Shown in pieces: positions 36,554 to 47,180 of a stretch of DNA of 64,000 nucleotides (positions within the stretch are counted from its first letter, which is position 1; every line of letters starts with the position of its first letter). Source of the stretch: Piliocolobus tephrosceles. Its lineage: Eukaryota; Chordata; Mammalia; Primates; Cercopithecidae. The stretch is from the NCBI RefSeq assembly GCF_002776525.5, contig NC_045441.1, forward strand, positions 116,855,210-116,919,209. Direction: 5' to 3'. The notes below the pieces were generated by a model. The model saw only the letters and a program-made list of their open reading frames with translations. It was not told the origin of the DNA and did no database searches. A program made the translations under genes and the position numbers.

Positions 36554-36582
36554 CAGTATTTTTTTCAATAACTGTGGTACTA

Positions 36583-36616
<34 letters not shown>

Positions 36617-36704
36617 CAGGATACAAAGCAGTAAAAAACAAAAAATGTTTTCAAAAAATAATTTTTCCTTCACCAAGTAAATACCCAATCCTCCCATTTA
36701 TCCC
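36554..36704. repeat. Copied block B (with (CA)n), paralogous to 34512-34663
   Basis: Direct copy of block A; its CA tract is at 36584-36613. It follows directly on the L2 3' tail. Confidence 0.9.
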
Positions 36705-36971
36705 TAATTTATCCCTTACTAAATGTTCTTTTTTATTGTCTTCACAGTATCACCATCTGAAGTTATATCTCACATATTTACCTATACGTTTACCTATATA
36801 CGTTTACCTATACGTCTGTTTCCCTTCCTATCCCACCACCAACCCTTGCGATAGATTAACTCCATGACAGCCAGTGTCTTTGCCTTATTTACCCCTCAAC
36901 ATGTCACAAAGGTCCAGTACAGCGGCTTCAGAGTGAATGTTTAATAAATATTTGACCAATGAAGGAATAAA

Positions 36972-37312
36972 GGCTGGGAATGGTGGCTCATGTCTGTAAT
37001 CCTAGCACTTTGGAAGGCCAATACAGAAGGATCACTTGAGGCCTGTTTCTGTTCCAGGCTGGAGTTTGAAACCAGCCCGACCAAAATAGTGAGACCATGT
37101 CTTTACAAAAAACTTAAAAATTAGCCAGGAGTGATGATTTTGCCTGCAGTCCCAGCTACTTGGGAGGCTGAGATAGGAGGACTGCTTGAGCACAGGAAGT
37201 TGAGGCTTCAGTGAGCCATGATCGTGTCACTGCACTCCAGCCTGGGTGACAGAACAAGACTCTATCTTTAAAAAAAAGAAAAGAAAGAAAGAAAAGAAAA
37301 AGAAAAGAATGA
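36972..37312 (+). mobile_element. AluJ-like, with small insertion
   Basis: Sense Alu with an unusual ~25-bp insert ('cctgtttctgttccaggctg') in the left arm at about 37042-37065. The tail is a GAAA-rich tract to about 37307. Confidence 0.85.
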
Positions 37313-38099
37313 ATGAAGGCTCCAAAATTTCCATTCATGGCCATGAGTTCTCTCCTGAGTTCAAATCTATCCTTGATCATTATTTCTAGACAACTTTACC
37401 TGGATCCCCACAGTGGTCTTAAATTCAGTATTCTCAAACTTGATACATCCAAAATTGATCTCAGTATGGCCAAAATCTTCCCCCAAAATGTGTCCTTCTT
37501 CCTCTGTCCCTTATTTTAGTGGAAATAAAATTTGATAGGGCTGAAATGCATTTCTCCCTGGACTTCTTTAATATCCTTCTTCTGATTTTCTCTTCCTTTT
37601 CTGGTTGGTCCTTGTTGTTTCTTATCTGTCTCTGTGTGCTCTTCTCACTGCCTACTTGTTTCAAATGTTAATGAGACATTTAACACTAATGAAAGATTGA
37701 AAGAGCTCCATCCCAGGGTTCTTGACATAGAAGAAAAGAAATACAAATATGGAATGGGAGGTGGTAAGGAAAAACCCTGTGAACATGAACTGGAATTAGA
37801 GATATTGGTATAAATTCGTGATTTCTAAAATGTGTATATGTATGTGTATATGTATAGTTACATGTGTACATATGTATTATATACTTATATACAATACACA
37901 CAGACATTTCCTACCTCTGTCTGCTATAGGAACCTAGGAACAAGACACCCCAGTAGCCATGAGCTCACATAATCATCCAGATATTGGTCTCTAATACTAG
38001 TCACCACTAAAAGGAAGCAGAAATCTGTGGGCAAAGAGCTGATTCTAGGGCTGGGACACAGAAGGCGTAAGATGAGCCAGAAACATGTTTTTGTTTGTT

Positions 38100-38421
38100 T
38101 GGGGTTTTTTTTTGTTGCTGTTGTTTTTGTTTTTTGTTTTTGGATGGAGTTTTGCCCAGGCTGGAGTACAATGGCATGATCTCGGCTCACTGCAACCTCT
38201 GCCTCCCGGGTTCAAGAAATTCTCCTGCCTCAGCATCCTAAGTAGCTGGGATTACATGTACCTGCCACCATGCCTGGCTAATTTTGTATATTTTTTAGTA
38301 GAGATGGGGTTGCACCATATTGGCCACGCTGGTCTTGAACTCCTGACCTCAGGTGATCCAACTGTCTTGTCTCTCCCTCCCCAAGTGCTGGGATTACAAG
38401 AGTGAGCCACTGCACCTGGCC
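38100..38421 (-). mobile_element. Alu, antisense
   Basis: Reverse Alu preceded by a T/G-rich tail. 'ggatggagttttgcccaggc' shows a small deletion of the usual ctctt.gtc segment. Ends 'gccactgcacctggcc'. Confidence 0.88.
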
Positions 38422-38610
38422 CCAGAAACATGTTTTTATGTAAGAAAGTAAGACAGTACTCCAAAAAATGATGGAGGTATATCACAAGAACACAAGAGTT
38501 TGAAGGGACTCTTGTTCTCCAAATGCAATTTTAAAGGGAAATTTGAGCACAAAATAATTAAGTAAAATAACAAACTGCAAACCATTGAGAAACTATTAGT
38601 CCACACTTAT

Positions 38611-38663
38611 GATGGATGGATGGATGGATGGATGGATGGATGGATGGATGGATGGATGGATGG
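38611..38663. repeat. (GATG)n microsatellite
   Basis: About 13 uninterrupted GATG units. Confidence 0.95.
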
Positions 38664-38849
38664 TAGAGAGGGCAGAGCTCTTGCTTAGAGGATGTCAAGG
38701 ACTAAAAGGTCAATGCAGTGCAATGCTAAAGATGAAAAATCATCATTTTGCAACCATCATAGCAAAGATTGGATTATCATCAGTAGATGCTAAATTTAGG
38801 GGGGGAACTTTAATGAGGAGCAGAATATTTGCATGGAGTTAAGTGTCTC

Positions 38850-40060
38850 CCCATAGATTACTTATTAGTAGCAAAACAGACTATATTAACTATAGTCAAG
38901 AAATCAGACATCTTGTTCAAGTGATCAAAATTAATATCACCAATGAGAAGCAGATGGATATACTTTGCCTCTGGATGTGATACCTTAAGAAGATCACAGT
39001 GTCTCCAGCAGGGAATACATAACCTGAATCTAATCATGAGGAAACATCTGACAAACCCAAAATCAAGAACCTTCTATTAAAAGGGAGGGGGTAAGCTGTA
39101 TTATTTTTAAAATGTCAATATCATAAAAGACAGTGAAAAAGTGAGAAACTATTCCACATTAAATGCAACTAAAGAGACATGACAACTAAAAGCGATATGT
39201 AATCCTAGACAGGATTCTGTACTAGAGAGGGAAATAATCCTGCAAAGGACATTATTGGGTTAATTAACAAATTAGAATGCAGATGGTAGATCAGATCATA
39301 CGAATAAGGGAGGAGACCACCCCTCATATTGTCTTATACCCAATTTCTGCCTCCAAAGAAAGAAGTAAAAACTAAAAGGCAGAAATGGAATCCACAGGCA
39401 GATAGCCCAGCACAGCGCCCTGGGCCTTGTTGTTAACCATCAGCCCCTGACCTAACTGCTTGTATGTTATCTATAGATTTCAGACATTGTCTGGAAAAGC
39501 ATCGTGAACATCCCATCCTGTTCTGTTCTGTTCTGATTACCAGTGCATGTAGTCCCCAGTCACATACCCCTGCTTGCTCGATTGCCCTTTCACACAGACC
39601 CCTTAGAGTTGTAAGCCCTTAAAAGGGACAAGAATTTCTCACTCGGGGAGCTCAGTTTTTGGAGACTTGAGTCTGCCGACACTCCCAGCTGCATAAAGCC
39701 CTTTCCTGCCACAACTTGGTGTCTGAGGGGTTCTTGTCTGCGGCTTGTCCTGCTACTATACAATTGTAGATATTAAATTTACTGAAGTTGATAACTATAC
39801 TGTGGCTATGTAAGAGAATATCTTTGTCCTTAGGAAATATTCACTGAAGATTTAAAGGGCAGAGAGCCATGACATATATAATTTATTATCAAATGGTTCA
39901 GAAAAATATATATATATGTGCACAGAGGGAGCAAACGATACAGCAAATGGAACAAAATTTTAACAATAGATGAATCTGAGTAAAGAATATATGAGTGTTC
40001 TTTGTAGTATTTTGAAACTTTGCAGTCAATGTGAAATTACTTCCAAAAAGTTTTTCTCAA
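38850..40060 (+). mobile_element. Old L1M 3' end split by an ERV LTR
   Basis: Left piece to 39301 ('agagacatgacaactaaaag', 'ggacattattgggttaatt') and right piece 39758-40060 ('gtggctatgtaagagaata', 'aatggttcagaaaaatata') are collinear old L1-type 3' sequence around the LTR. Family assignment from memory. Confidence 0.55.
39302..39757 (+). mobile_element. Class I ERV solo LTR
   Basis: 456 bp flanked by a perfect 4-bp duplication, atac (39298-39301 and 39758-39761), as expected for gammaretrovirus-like ERVs. Contains 'gaggagaccacccctcatat', 'gcccttaaaagggacaagaa' (TATA-like), 'ctgcataaagccctttcct' and the 'ggtgtctgaggggttcttgt' 3' end. No internal genes. Confidence 0.82.
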
Positions 40061-41417
40061 AGGGGGCAGATGTCACTCTTGGCCCTCTTGTCTCCAGATG
40101 CTACACATTCCTTGAGTAATCTCACCCATGCTAATGCCTACATCACACACTACAACTAACTATCTTTATCTCTACTCCAACCTGTGCTCTTGAATTCCCA
40201 AACTCCATTTTCAACTCACTTCTAGACATCTCCACCCAAATGTGCCCTGGGTGAAACATACCCCCATCCTAAAGGCATCTTCTTTCTTCTATGAAATGGG
40301 CACCATTCTCCTCCCAGCTGCTTGGGTTCCTCAAAGAGAGCTGCACTCTCTTTGCCACAGTCTGGGGAACAGGAAGACACTGGAGCCACACCAGAAAAAT
40401 GGAAGCCTCGCTTGTGACCCACTCTCTCCCACTCAAATCAGTTCCTGATTCTAATGTAGCTTCAATTACCTCAGTAATCCGAGTTGCAAGAGCAACTGAT
40501 ATTGTTCTTGATGTGCTAGTCTCTGCAATCCAGGAAAACAGAATCACAAGAGACTGGAACAAATGGAAGAGCTAATCTACTCCATCTGCTACATTCCCCC
40601 CTGCCCATTGTCACCACCTCTGCCTGTCCATGTGGCTAATGCCAGCTGGACCTAGTCTTGCAAAGCTTGCAAAATGGAGTGTAACTTTCACTTGAGTTTC
40701 TTGATTCCTTGCCGAATGAATTTCATGTACTGTCCCTTCTTTGTATTCCTCCATTATAGCATTTGCCACATTGAATTATAATCCTTACTCTTTGAGACTA
40801 TATCCTGGGCTAAACATTGACAGGATGCATTTCTAGTGACTAGACTAGTGCCCGGGATAGAATAGGATGAATAAACAGTAACACAGTCATGTGCCACATA
40901 AGGACATTTCAGTCAACCACAGACCACTTATACAACAGTGGTCCCATAAGATTACAATGGAGCTGAAAAATTCCTGTTGCCCGGTGATGTCACAGACATT
41001 GCAATGCCAAACCACCATGTATGTTTGTGGTGATGCTGGTATAAACAAACTCACTGTGCTGCCAGTCATATAAAAGTACAGCACACACAATTACGTACTG
41101 TACATAGCACTGAATAACAATAATAAATTACTACGTTACTGGTTGATGTATTTATTATGCTACACTTTTTATCATTATTTTAGAGTATACCCCTTCTACT
41201 TAAATTTTTTTTAAGTTAACTGTAAAACAGCCTCCAGCAATTCTTTAAGTAATATTCCAGAAGAAGGCATTGTTATCATAGGAGATGACAGCTCCAGGCG
41301 TGTTGCTGCTCCAAAGACCTTCTAGTGGGAAAAGATGCAGAGGTGGAAGACAGTAATCTTGATGATCCTTACCCTGTATAGGCCTAGGCTAATGTGCGTG
41401 TTTGTCTTTTTTATTGT

Positions 41418-41704
41418 TTTTTTAAGACAGAGTCTCGCTCTGTCACCCAGGCTGGAGTGCAGTGGTGCGATCTCAGCTCACTGCAACCTCTGCCTCCCAG
41501 GTTCAGGCTATTCTCCTGCCTCAGCCTCCCGAGTAGCTGGGATTACAGGCACCTGCCACCAGGCCTGGCTAATTTTTGTATTTTTAGTAGAGACAGGGTT
41601 TCACCATGTTGCCAGGCTGGTCTCAAACGCCTGACCTCAAGTGATCCGCCTGCTTCAGCCTCCCAAAGTGCCAAGACTACAGGCATAAGCCACAGCACCT
41701 GGCC
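41418..41704 (-). mobile_element. Alu, antisense, in Tigger-like element
   Basis: Reverse Alu from 'tttttttaagacagagtctc' to 'gccacagcacctggcc'. Confidence 0.9.
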
Positions 41705-41827
41705 TGTGTCTTAGTTTTAAACAAGAACATTTAAAAAGTAAAAAAATAAGTAATTTTTAAAATAAGTAAATTTTAAAATAAGAGCTTTAAAATAAAGCTC
41801 TTAGAATAAGGATATAAAGAAACAAAA

Positions 41828-41943
41828 GGCCAGGTGTAGTGGTACACACCTGTAGTCCTAGCTACTTGGAAGGATTGCTTGAGCGCAGGAATTTGAGTCC
41901 AGCCTGTGCAACATAGCAAGACCCTGTCTCTAAAAATAAATAA
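41828..41943 (+). mobile_element. Alu left-monomer fragment
   Basis: Starts 'ggccaggtgtagtggtacac', ends 'gaccctgtctctaaaaataa'. A partial Alu that lacks the central part of the monomer. Confidence 0.8.
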
Positions 41944-42087
41944 AATGTTTTTGTATAGCTCTACAATGGGTTTGTGTTTTAAGCTAAGTTTATTATAAAA
42001 AAGTCAAAAAGTTTTTAAAATGTAAAAGTTCATAAAGTAAAAAAGTTACAGTAAACTAAGGTTAATTTATTATTAAAGAAAGAATAG

Positions 42088-42373
42088 GCTAGGCATGGTG
42101 GCTCACGCCTGTAATCCCAGCACTTTGGGAGGCTGAGGTGAGCAGATCACGTGAGGTCAGGAGTTCCAGACCAGCCTGGTCAACATGATGAAATCCCGTC
42201 TCTACTAAAAATACAAAAATTAGCCGGACATGGTGGCATGTATCTGTAATCCCAGCTACTCGGGAGGCTGAGGCAGGAGAACTGCCTGACCTCAGGAGGC
42301 AGAGGTTGCAGTGAGCCAAGATCATGCCACTGCACTCCAGCCTGTGCCACAAAGGGAGACTCCATCTCAAAAA
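42088..42373 (+). mobile_element. Alu, sense, in Tigger-like element
   Basis: Full-length AluS-like dimer, 'ggctaggcatggtggctcac' to 'gagactccatctcaaaa'. Confidence 0.9.
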
Positions 42374-43005
42374 TATATATATAATAATAATTTTTATAAA
42401 TTAAGAGTTGCCTAAGTATACAGTGTTTATAAAGTATACAATAATTCCTAGGCCTTCATATTCACTCACTCACTCATTCACTCACTCACCCAGAGCAACT
42501 TCCAGTCCTATAAACTCCATTCATGGTGAGTACCCAATACACATGTACCATTTTTATCTTATAACATTTTTTTCCTTTAGTACTGTGTTTTTTACCATAC
42601 CTTCTCCAAGTTTAGATATACAAATACTTAGACTTGTGTTACAATTGCATACAGTATCCAGTACAGTAACATACCATGTAGGCTTGGAGCCTAGGAGCAC
42701 CAGGTTGTCCATATAGTCTAGGTGTGCAGTAGCCTATACCATCTAGGCTGTGTAAGTACACTCTATGATGTTCACACAACGATAAAATCGCCTAACAACA
42801 CATTTCTCAGAACACATTCCAGTCGTTCGGCAACACATGACTATATAACCTAAATGTTCCAGGCTCCACCTATAGGGTTAAAATTTTGGCCCACAAACAC
42901 TAGCCCTCACAGGTGGGAGTTCCTGGGTAGGTTACCCTTAGTTGGCCAGATCAATAGCATCATCCTTCTGGTGTCTCCCCTTTCTCCTTTCTCTTCTTTG
43001 CTTTT

Positions 43006-43292
43006 TTCTTTTTTTTTAGACAGAGTCTCGTTCTGTCACCCAGGCTGCAGTGCAGTGGCACGATCTTGGCTCACACCACTTCCCCGGTTCAAGTGATTCT
43101 CCTGCCTCAGCCACCCAAGTAGCTGAAACTACAGGTGCACGCCACCACACCCAGCTAAATTTTGTAGTTTTAGTAGAGATGAGGTTTCACCATGTTGGCC
43201 AGCCTGGTCTTGAATGCCTGGCCTCAAGTGATCCACCCACCTCCACCTCCCTATGTGGTGGGATTTACAGGTGTGAGCCACCACACCTGGCC
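43006..43292 (-). mobile_element. Alu, antisense
   Basis: Reverse Alu, 'tttttttttagacagagtct' to 'gccaccacacctggcc'. Confidence 0.9.
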
Positions 43293-44683
43293 TCTCTTCT
43301 TGTATCTCATTAAGAGTCCCAGGAGCAGTGGCAGGGGAGGAAAGGGAAGGCTTGCACATCAATGGAGCTGCTGCCTTGCTGTCCCCCTCCCTCTGTGCCT
43401 ACTGCTGCTCTGCTCACCCAGGCTGACAGTGCACAAACCCCCTCATGAACCTGGCATCCTACTCTGCTAGCTATCCAGCCACGACCCATCACTCTGGACA
43501 AGAGTTTCTACTTTACTCCTAAGCCAGATCAGTGATAGAGCCAATTTGTCCTGTGTGAGTCTTGGTTTCCTCTTTATTAAAAGAGGGGCATGACCAAACA
43601 TGCTCTAATATCCCTTTCAGATCTAACATCCTGTGATTCCATAAATGTTATTCTCCCTTAATATCCAATCTATTAATACAATGGGCTTGCACAGTCTGGG
43701 CCTTTGGTCCATGCTTTTCCGCTATGGTGGATGCACTTCCCCATCTAAGCCATATTATGCAGATCAGATCATCACTTACAGCCAGGTTCACGTCCTGAAG
43801 CCTTTCTTCATCACCCTGGATCACTCCCTGCCTCTTCACCCTCCTATGATCCATTGATCAACCACTCTTAGCATACAGAGTCCTCCTGGGTTTGCAGCCT
43901 GGAGGCACATGCTGTGACCCTCGACAGACTGTAAACAACTTCAGGGAAGGAATTATGATTTATATTGGAGAAGCAACACGGTTGAAATGGAGAGACGAGG
44001 AGAGCCAGGTACAGCAGCATCACTCATACTGGGTTAGCAAATCTCCTCTCATTGGGAAATCAGGCTCTGATTCCCTGGGGCTGTAGGCCAAGTCAGCCAC
44101 CACAACTTGAAAGATACATCCAGATACAGCCAGAGTCAACCTCAGGGCTGAATGACCACGGGCTGCTGCCTTGAGTGATTTGGGCCCGAGGTGTCTCAAA
44201 AGTATGGTTCACTAACCACTGAAAATACCATTTCCTTCCATACCCAGGGAACTCACTGACCACCAACCATTCACAAATACTGACCAAGGCACTAGAAGGG
44301 CTCCCAGAAAGTGCCCTGGTAAGACTTGGAAGAGAAAGGACACACCACGGTTGACTCTTACCTCATGCCAGAGAAGCGTATCTCACCTGGTCCCTCTCCA
44401 GAAGTTGGGTACTGGTCTGAAGGAGCAAGTGTCCGCTCACAGAAAAATATCAACTTTTTTTGTCTATGACTGAGCCTAGGTATCAGAGAGAGAACAAAAT
44501 TCCCTTTGTCAAGAAGTTTGCCACAGTCATAGAAAGCCAAGAAAAGACAATCCCTAATCCCTTGAGAGATCAGGTAATGGAGGTGCTTATTCTACACAGT
44601 CCTCAAGTCCAGGGGCCTCTGATATACAGGTTCCCCATTAGGAAAGCTTATTGTTGGAGTCCTCATCAAGGGTAAAACCTGAG
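43293..44683. other. Intergenic, nothing recognised
   Basis: No repeat or coding signal I can support. Frames such as 43645-43857, 44093-44287 and 44460-44675 lack domains. Confidence 0.35.
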
Positions 44684-45079
44684 AGGCGAGGTGCAGTGGC
44701 TCACACTTGTAATGCCAGCACTATGGGAGGCCAAGGTGGGAGGATTGCTTGAGCCCAGGAGTTCTAGACCAGCCTGGGGAATCTAGCGAGACGCCATCTC
44801 TAAAAAATAAAATTAGCCAAGCAAAGGCTGGGCGTGGTGGCTCACACCTGTAATTCTAGCACTTTGGGAGGCCAAGGTGGGCAGATCACTTGAGGTCAGG
44901 AGTTCGAGACCAGTCTGGCCAAAATGGCGAAACCCTGTCTCTACTAAAAGACTGAGTTGAGGCAGGAGGATCACATGAACCCAAGAGTTCAAGACTGCAG
45001 TAAGCTATGGTCATGCCACCGCACTCCAGCTTGGGCAACAGAGCAAGACCCTGCCTCAGGAAAAAAAAAAAAAAAAAAA
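44684..45079 (+). mobile_element. Chimeric/nested Alu pair
   Basis: An older Alu left arm (44684-44826, through 'aaaattagccaagcaaa') is followed by a younger Alu left arm only (44827-44949, to 'gtctctactaaaag'). An old-type right arm (from 'ttgaggcaggaggatca') and poly(A) at 45062-45079 follow. The junctions fit an Alu inserted in an Alu, then a deletion. Confidence 0.7.
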
Positions 45080-45449
45080 TCATCCTCTAGGTATGGGGAT
45101 AAAAAATTAAAATTTAAAAAATAGTAAGACCTGAGACCCAACGTTTGGCTATGTGCCTAAGCCTAGAGTCCTTGCTACATCTTATTTTCTCCTTCTCTCA
45201 GTGATCTTCCAATTAGCTCTGAAGAGAATTCCCTGATGGGACCAGGACTAGCTCCCCAAGTCCTCTAACAACCAAAGGAAACTATTTTACTTAACATCAA
45301 TTCTAGTCATATTCCCAGAGACCTACATTATTAACAAAGCACATTCACTAATATGGTTAACGAAAAAACTAGCAGGAAAGCAGCCCAGTAGGAGAAAGCA
45401 ATACTAGCAAAAATTAAATCTCTCATTCTGAAGGCACAAGGTTAGTATT

Positions 45450-45830
45450 TTTCAGTCTCTTGTTGATTCATTCAGCTATTTATTGAGCACTTACTATGTG
45501 CCAAGATATGAAAAGTCCTGAGAGCACAAAGATGAATAGGGCATGGGAGTGACCTTGAGGGATTTATAGGGCAGTCAAGGAGACAGAGAGGTAACTTGAA
45601 AAATGAAAGCACAAGAAATCACTTCTGTGTCCAAGGTCAACATGAGCAAAGTGCTGGAGGACCTCACAGGATGAAGTCCCTGGGTATCAGAAAAGTCAGG
45701 ATGGAGGAAGTGACATTTCAGGTGAGTCTTAAAGGATAAGATCACACTACAAAGGTTTGGGATGAGGTGGGGAAGGACTTTGAAGGCAGAGGGAACAGTG
45801 TGCCTGAGGACTCTAGATATGAAAAATTTA
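45450..45830 (+). mobile_element. L2 remnant
   Basis: 'tatttattgagcacttacta' and 'tgccaagatatgaaaagtcc', then 'ggaaggactttgaaggcaga', read as L2 3' sequence. Confidence 0.55.
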
Positions 45831-46136
45831 AACGTGCCAGGTAATACAATGCAGGCACTCAAAAACACCAAAGAAGCTTGGCCTCCAGACTTAGCTCAAA
45901 TCTCATCTCAGCTGGCTCAGGTTCCATTTGAGCAGCTATTCTAGTGGAGTCAACAGGATACCAGGGCAGAATACCCGCAAAGGGCCTGTGAAATTGCTTA
46001 GACTGAGACTTCCCTCATGCTCAAAAGCCAGGTAGCTGTTGAACTAAGGGAAAGATAATGGACTGTACTCTAAATACAACCCCTTCATATATTTCAACTG
46101 TGGACAGCACAGCCTCAGTTAATATAAAATGTATGG

Positions 46137-46438
46137 GCCAGGAGTGGTGGTTCACGCCTGTAATCCCTGCATTTTGGGAGGCTGAGGCAAGTGGATCATT
46201 TGGCGTCAGGAGTTCAAGAACAGCCTGGCCAACATGGTGAAACCTCGTCTCTACTAAAAATACAAAAATTAGCCAAGCGTGGTGATGCATGCCTGTAATC
46301 CCAGCTACTCGGGAGGCTGAGGCAGGAGAATCATTTGAACATGGGAGGCGGAGGTTGCAGTGAGCTAAGAGCTGAGATTGTGCCGCTGCACTTCAGCCTG
46401 AGCGACAGAGGGAGACTCTGTCTCAAAAAAAAAAAAAA
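46137..46438 (+). mobile_element. Alu, sense
   Basis: Full-length AluS-like dimer, 'ggccaggagtggtggttcac' to an A14 tail. Confidence 0.92.
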
Positions 46439-47009
46439 GTATGAAATGTATGTGTAAACCTACATTTAAAAACTCATTCATGTAAAGTGGTATCAGGATT
46501 CAGATTCCTTCTGTGAGATATAGTAGTAGATCATGGCAATGGATGAATTTATACTGAACCAGAGATGCTTTCCTTGCTAAAGTCAAGGGACGGGGCATTT
46601 CTTCTCAGGAGGGTCATTTCTTCCAGGCATCCTTTGCTTTTATGGGCTCCCTGCAGTGTGAGTTTGTCAGTACCTTCAATATTTAGGTTATCCAGGAGAT
46701 CTGGATCCCAGGAAAAAGTCTGTCACTATTCAAACTCTCATAAAACTGACTCGTAACTAGAGTCCACTTCATACATTTCAGTGTGTAATAGCTCTGCTGC
46801 TAGGAAAGTAGGTTTCCAAGAAATTAGGAGGCAGTCATTTGGCACTGCAGAGAGGACCACTGAACAAGGACCCCTTCTTCCTTAGCCCATGCCAGCAACT
46901 CAGCCCCCTAAATTTCTCAGGGAGCAATACTTCTTCAGTGCTCCACGTTGCCCTCTGCTGGGAGACAGCACAGACACCGGAAAGGGCCTGGGCCTTTTGG
47001 TCCATACAA

Positions 47010-47180
47010 ACATGACTGATTCCTGATTCTGCCATGACTAGCTCTGGGCCTTGGCCAACTCATCCCATCTTGCCAAGTCTCCACTCACTCATCTGCAAAA
47101 CAGATGCTTCAGATTGTTGTGTGATTTAAATACGGTAAGGGAAATGTTAGTAGTCTCCCTCATAGCAGACACTTGGATAA
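47010..47180 (+). mobile_element. MIR SINE remnant
   Basis: 'cctgattctgccatgactag', 'gggccttggccaactcatcc' and 'ctcatctgcaaaacag' are the MIR core. Confidence 0.7.

Larger units (their letters stand above)
40885..42841. mobile_element. Tigger-like DNA transposon carrying three Alu insertions
   Basis: Left terminus 'cagtcatgtgccacataagg' and right terminus 'ttcggcaacacatgacta' are inverted repeats. The unique parts read continuously across three Alus (41418-41704, 41828-41943, 42088-42373). Removing them leaves about 1.27 kb. No intact transposase frame. The CA-type tract 'cactcactcactcattcact' at about 42467-42490 is internal. Subfamily not assigned. Confidence 0.72.

Noticed and set aside
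38611..38663. GATG array considered as a CRISPR or minisatellite
   Set aside because: Four-base period with no spacers; a plain microsatellite.
39515..39536. Repeated 'gttct' units as a functional tandem repeat
   Set aside because: Only about three units within the ERV LTR; likely part of the LTR text.
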